Shown here piece after piece: positions 60,924 through 64,000 of a DNA stretch of 64,000 nt (its first letter is position 1; every line of letters starts with the position of its first letter). A model generated the notes under the pieces. The model was not told where the DNA came from. It saw only the letters and a program-made list of their open reading frames with translations, and did no database searches. The DNA comes from Botryotinia globosa (lineage: Eukaryota > Ascomycota > Leotiomycetes > Helotiales > Sclerotiniaceae), in the NCBI GenBank assembly GCA_014898425.1, contig RCSZ01000012.1, forward strand, positions 372,001 to 436,000, given 5' to 3'. The position numbers and the translations under genes were made by a program.

Positions 60924-62550
60924 CTACGCTTTCCCAACCCAACCAACATGCAAGAAGAAATCAAAAATCTTCCCACCCTTTGCTCCTTCCACTCTCGCAA
61001 TCTCCTTGACCATTTTCCTCTTCAACTTTCCATCTCCCTTTACTGCCTCTTTGAGAATCGCTTCTTTGATAACCAAATATGGTTTTGGATTTAATCGAGT
61101 CTTTTCACAAAGATCAATCTCCCCGGGTGTTAAAAGATGGTAATCGGGAGTAGATGATGGGTTGAGAGGTAATGGTGTAATTGTTGAAAGAGGTTGGACT
61201 TGTATTGGTTCACGTTTAATAACAGGGGATTGTTGCTTAATCCCATTTGTGAGAGAACCGCTATCATTCACCAAGTTTTCCTTGTCATCGTTTGGCTCCG
61301 ACTTGAGGATAGAATCCGGCAATTCAGGAGCAACCAATGCAGCTGCACCACTTGGAGTTTCAACGACAGGAGGAGGCTTGTTCTTTGAATTTGCGGCGTA
61401 TCGTTCACGATCCATACTACCCATAGGTTGTGCCTTATGCAATCTCTGTTGCTTATCCTGTTCGTATTTCTCCCCGCTCTTGAGGTCTCCAATCCTCATT
61501 TGTCTCCACTCTTGCAATTGAAAAACTGCTTGCCGTAGGTTTAATTCATCAATGAGACCTTTTGAGAATTCTTCATAATCATCATGATTCATCATTCTTG
61601 CAAAAGGTTTTGTACGAGTAAGAAGATCCCTTTCTTCCTTTGTACGCTTTTTATCAAGAGCAACTGCTTTGCGATATTCCAGAAGGTTATGTTCAAATAT
61701 GACCTTTTTACGATCGGCTCGTTGTGTCAAGCGCTGATTGTATATGTTCATCACTGTCATTTTGAGCTCGAATTCCGGCTCCACCTTGCCAGTAGTAGGA
61801 TTAACTCCATCACCAGGTTCAAATGACATTAGTTGAACGGCCTCTTCTGCTTCATTTGCATATTCGGTCTCGAACTCCAGACGACCAGGCATGTAACCTT
61901 GAATATCGTGACATGATGGAACACTAGCCGTGGGCTTCTTCTTCGGTTGTGGTGGAGGTTGATTCTTAGCCGCCTCTTTTCTTTTCTCTATTCGCGCCTT
62001 CTTTCGAGCTTGGAATTCGTCTCGAGGCAGCGCGTCCATCAACTCTGTATCATGTGGACTCGCTCGTTTTGGCAATGGAAATTTTGGACTATCCAAGTAA
62101 ACCTTCTTGTAATGGTCTCGAACCTCTTCTTTAGTTCGGAACCCTCCAATGTGATCTGCGATATCTGCCCACGAACCCAAGCCATATATCTCACAGCCTT
62201 CCAATAAAAGTAGTTCTTCATCTGCCCCCCAATCAGGTTCGTAAATTGGCACCGAGTTTTGTTCAATAACTCTAAATGGGTGAGTGGCAGGTTGATGCTG
62301 TGAGGAGGATTTGCCGTCGGAGAAACATTGTACACATAGGTCGTATTCATTGCAAGCAGAGTGGGCGCATCGAATCCGGACCTGTAATTGGGGAGAGAGT
62401 TAGCTATGGGACAATTACGCGGGGTGACAGATCGGATATTGATCAAAAAGTACATACGGTATTCGTGACATCTGCTGAACACATATCACAGACATACTTA
62501 ACACCGCCTTCACCCCCTCTCATTGCCGTCTTCTTGCGAATGATCCCCAT
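60924..62550 (-). CDS. ADA2: SAGA transcriptional adapter Ada2
   Basis: I model two exons: 62550-62458 and 62381-60924, giving 516 residues. An N-terminal ZZ zinc finger (about 19-67) has ligands C21, C24, C36, C41, C47, C50, H60 and H65; the intron splits it. A SANT/Myb domain follows (about 80-128: [50 protein letters not shown]), then the Ada2 central region ([59 protein letters not shown]). A C-terminal SWIRM domain (about 430-516) includes [20 protein letters not shown] and [11 protein letters not shown]. Ada2 activates the Gcn5 acetyltransferase in SAGA/ADA in the nucleus. Length is close to the fungal norm (430-520). The ATG is the first in frame ([16 protein letters not shown]). Confidence 0.96.
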
Positions 62551-63180
62551 TGTCAAGGTGGATGTGAATATTTACTTTGCGCCACGATTGATCAACAAAT
62601 GGAGATGACAGGATTGAGACTTGTTTTTAGATTGAATTGTATTGTGATCGAATGAGCGTAATTATTTCTTTGATGGAATTATTCCTCAAATTAATAAGAA
62701 GGATTAAAGTTGTTACGGTGTTGATGAGTTTGTGAAGGGGAGGTAGTTTGATCAATGCGATGAGGTTCCAAGAGTGGGTCCATGGATTACAGATGTGGCT
62801 CGACAAGGCTCCTGATATCAGTGAGGTGATAGCTGGAGCCTCGGGCTAGGTATGTACCGGGCTGGGTAGGTAACGTTGGAACCCGACTCAGATGAGAGGC
62901 ACCAGCCACATTAATAAGTGAGGCTGACCTCGACACGTGCCCAGGACTCAAGATAGAGGGCACTTGCACGTGACTACGGAGATGGTTATCAATTCATCAA
63001 TTCATGCATGCTAGGTAGAGAGATGATGGTTCATCCTACCAGAATCCAATCTAAAAGGCAAATAAGAGTTTCATATACGAGATACGAGTATCTACAAAGT
63101 ACTCTTTCCAGAGTCCATGGTGACTGGTACGTACTTGCTACTCATAAGCCAGTCACTCATTTTATCGTGATTCTAAGGCC

Positions 63181-63217
<37 letters not shown>

Positions 63218-63747
63218 TGAGTGATATATATGTTATTGTTACATCTTTAGAATCTTTCATTGTAAAGAGTATCTAGTATTTAATACCTACTACTTACTAT
63301 CTACTACTTACTATCTACTATCTACCACCTACCACCTACCACCTACCACCTACCACCTACCACCTACTACCTACTACCGACCCATCGATCGATTAATCAC
63401 CATACGAGTCTTTGCCTTGACTATCAATCGATTTTGGCGGGGCAATCGCCTGTGAGCACTTGTTTGAAGCTAATAAATCCTGACCGCAACGCACTGAACG
63501 AACGAACACTTTCCTGTCAATCCCTCGAAGAAATCCCGATATCTACTTTTACTCCTCATTCATTAATTCCCATCGACCATCTACCACCACCTACCACTTA
63601 CCACTTACCACCTACCATCTACCTTCTCTCAACATACGCATACAACATCAATTCCCAATCTCATTACACAGAAATCCTACAACTCATCCTTCTTCCTACG
63701 ACACGACCCCCTCTCCTACCGATACAATTTTGTTCCCCATCCCCAAG
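62551..63747. other. Divergent intergenic region with simple repeats
   Basis: 1.2 kb between Ada2 and the next plus-strand gene. It includes a (GA)n run at 63183-63215 and CTACCAC arrays at 63298-63375 and 63583-63622. The CTACCAC arrays lie upstream of, or in, the leader of the gene starting at 63748. Confidence 0.7.
63298..63375. repeat. CTACCAC heptamer array
   Basis: At least nine copies of CTACCAC/CTACTAC variants run head to tail, preceded by CTACTTACTAT units. A shorter related array lies at 63583-63622. Pyrimidine/CA-rich repeats of this kind are common in fungal 5' leaders. Confidence 0.95.
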
Positions 63748-64000
63748 ATGTCGTCTTGGAATATCACCAAGAGTGAGTTAAATTCAATTACAATCAATTC
63801 TTTACACCTCAATCTTGAAACCACTCAGGTCTACCTCCTTGAGCTAAATCTTATTGTTGCCTACCAACCCAACGTCACTTCGGAGATGTCTATTGCGCTT
63901 TAAATCGTCCAAAGCGAGCGAGCATATGAAATGGTCTTGTCACTAATCATCTCTATCCATTTTTAGAGCTCAAAGAGACGCATCTTGGTCCCCTAACGTC
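63748..64000 (+). CDS. 5' end of an unidentified gene, cut by the window edge
   Basis: The ATG at 63748 opens exon 1 (63748-63772, MSSWNITK). A GTGAGT donor and a TTTTAG acceptor at 63961-63966 join it in phase to exon 2 starting 63967, which continues as KLKETHLGPLT to the window end. Intron length is 194 nt. Too little is visible to name a family. The long pyrimidine-rich leader and clean splice sites support a real gene. Confidence 0.6.

Overview
The window looks like nuclear DNA of a filamentous ascomycete. Protein-coding genes are split by short introns (about 50-100 nt) with GTAAGT/GTGAGT-type donors and TAG/CAG acceptors. The gene set (HPPK-DHPS fusion, fungal tyrosinase, GH72 GPI protein, Argonaute, Zn2Cys6 regulator, DUF4470-MYND protein, SAGA Ada2) is typically fungal. 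Long, almost pure A/T blocks alternate sharply with balanced DNA, as in genomes whose repeats were degraded by repeat-induced point mutation (RIP). The protein flavour suggests Leotiomycetes (Sclerotiniaceae/Helotiales-like); that placement is an inference.

Layout: 1-10 kb is a gene-free, AT-rich transposon graveyard with LTR-like direct repeats (3.3 and 5.7 kb), a nonamer tandem repeat and two AT-rich blocks bounded by inverted repeats next to TA dinucleotides, separated by GC-balanced islands. 10.5-28.4 kb is genic: an Sfk1/DRAM-family membrane protein (-), a nitronate monooxygenase (-) divergent from folate-synthesis HPPK-DHPS (+), a tyrosinase (-), a GH72 beta-1,3-glucanosyltransferase (-) and an augmin HAUS6-like protein (+). 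30.3-45.9 kb holds an Argonaute (+), a small membrane protein (+), a DUF4470/MYND protein (-), a badly broken GH28 pectinase pseudogene (-), an RBM25-like RRM/PWI splicing factor (-) and mitochondrial ribosomal protein bS21m (+). 46.5-47.7 kb is a nest of palindromic, transposon-like elements. A Zn2Cys6 regulator lies at 50.7-52.9 kb. An 8-kb desert of simple and degenerate repeats follows (53-60.9 kb), then Ada2 of SAGA (-), and the first exons of a gene that runs off the window end.

I see no secondary-metabolite cluster, CRISPR, rRNA or convincing tRNA. The genes are mostly independent housekeeping or cell-wall functions. The parts most worth a second look are the Argonaute with an N-terminal cysteine-rich module and an intact DEDD tetrad, the TA-flanked inverted-repeat elements, the multiply frameshifted GH28 gene, the repeated phospho-site-like modules of the HAUS6-like protein, and the degenerate long repeats around 55-57 and 59-60 kb. 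All exon coordinates were derived by hand from splice consensus and reading-frame continuity; small errors are possible.
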